Source: CAYPZL01 sp964415045
GTDB taxonomy: Bacteria > Planctomycetota > Phycisphaerae > Sedimentisphaerales > Anaerobacaceae
Length of the DNA: 5,555 nt
Assembly: GCA_964415045.1 (NCBI GenBank)
Contig: CAYPZL010000278.1
Coordinates: 1 to 5,555, forward strand
Direction of reading: 5' to 3'
Made by a program: the position numbers and the translations under genes
The notes under the pieces: model-generated
Databases searched by the model: none
Told to the model about the DNA's origin: nothing
Seen by the model: the letters and a program-made list of their open reading frames with translations, nothing else
Part shown: positions 5,467-5,555 of the stretch, one piece after another
Position numbering within the stretch: the stretch's first letter is position 1
Layout of the letters: every line of letters starts with the position of its first letter

Positions 5467-5478
5467 CCGCCCTTCACA
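5467..5478 (-). repeat. Right copy of 12-bp inverted repeat
   Basis: CCGCCCTTCACA, the exact reverse complement of 4529-4540. On the minus strand it lies upstream of the accessory ORF start, where an IS end would be expected. Confidence 0.6.
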
Positions 5479-5488
5479 TTTTGGGTTC

Positions 5489-5522
5489 CAAGCGTGAAAT
5501 CCTAGTCCCTGTACAAGCGTGA
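5489..5522 (+). repeat. Short direct repeat near the right edge
   Basis: CAAGCGTGA occurs at 5489-5497 and again at 5514-5522, 25 bases apart, just outside the right inverted repeat. The following bases (AAT and TTT) differ. It may be a remnant of IS-end binding sites or chance. No gene is seen from 5479 to the right edge. Confidence 0.35.
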
Positions 5523-5555
5523 TTTCTTTGCCTTTGGGGGGCGGGAATTTGTCGA

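Larger units (their letters stand above)
4529..5478. mobile_element. Degenerate IS66-like element, internally deleted or chimeric
   Basis: The 950-bp segment is bounded by a perfect 12-bp inverted repeat (TGTGAAGGGCGG inward from each end). It contains the N-terminal part of an IS66-like transposase on + and the N-terminal part of a transposon-type accessory ORF on -, meeting tail to tail near 5180-5190. The DDE catalytic domain is missing, so it cannot move on its own products. The bases flanking the repeats (TGGGGAGC and TTTTGGGT) show no target duplication. Treating the 12-bp repeat as the true element ends is inference; similarity does not clearly extend beyond 12 bases, and the known IS66 terminal sequence was not recognised. 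Confidence 0.6.

Noticed and set aside
4521..5486. 8-bp target duplication flanking the IS remnant
   Set aside because: The flanks TGGGGAGC (4521-4528) and TTTTGGGT (5479-5486) do not match, so no duplication is claimed.
5240..5497. 85-codon + strand frame after the IS junction
   Set aside because: It lies antisense to the accessory ORF and its leader, has no ribosome binding site, and its Pro/Arg/Lys-rich sequence matches nothing I recognise.
1..5555. CRISPR array, tRNA, rRNA or defence system
   Set aside because: No regularly spaced repeats, no tRNA or rRNA-like stretches, and no defence-type domains were seen on either strand.

Overview
The window looks like a polysaccharide-degradation locus from a GC-rich member of the PVC group, most likely Planctomycetota (Phycisphaerae-like), with Lentisphaerota or Kiritimatiellota as alternatives. 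The basis is the gene mix: a Tat-exported sulfatase, a single-gene pseudopilin with the C-terminal 'ELWTLKWHREF' signature I associate with these phyla, GH29 fucosidases, and an IS66-type transposase of planctomycete style. The assignment rests on recognition of families, not on a search.

All four host genes lie on the + strand. Positions 2-199 are the C-terminal tail of a GH29 alpha-L-fucosidase-like protein that begins outside the window. Nine bases later a sulfatase (209-1795) starts, with its ribosome binding site overlapping the upstream stop codon. After 94 bases comes a prepilin-like protein (1890-2720). After another 144 bases comes a complete secreted GH29 alpha-L-fucosidase (2865-4412). 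The tail at the left edge and the C-terminus of this fucosidase are recognisably paralogous, so the sulfatase and pseudopilin sit between two fucosidases. The simplest reading is a cluster that removes sulfate and then fucose from a sulfated fucose-containing glycan (fucoidan-like or a sulfated host glycan). The pseudopilin would be a cell-surface component of unknown role.

From about 4413 to the right edge there is no intact host gene. Two hairpins follow the fucosidase, and then a transposon remnant starts. A 12-bp perfect inverted repeat (4529-4540 and 5467-5478) encloses the N-terminal part of an IS66-like transposase on the + strand and the N-terminal part of a transposon-type accessory ORF on the - strand. 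Both break off at the same place, about 5180-5190. This can be read as an internally deleted IS that kept both ends, or as a chimera of two IS fragments. The last ~75 bases hold only a short direct repeat.

Nothing here amounts to a demonstrably new system. The points most worth attention are the fucosidase-sulfatase-pseudopilin-fucosidase arrangement, the sulfatase's missing 'GKWH' histidine, and the convergent IS junction.
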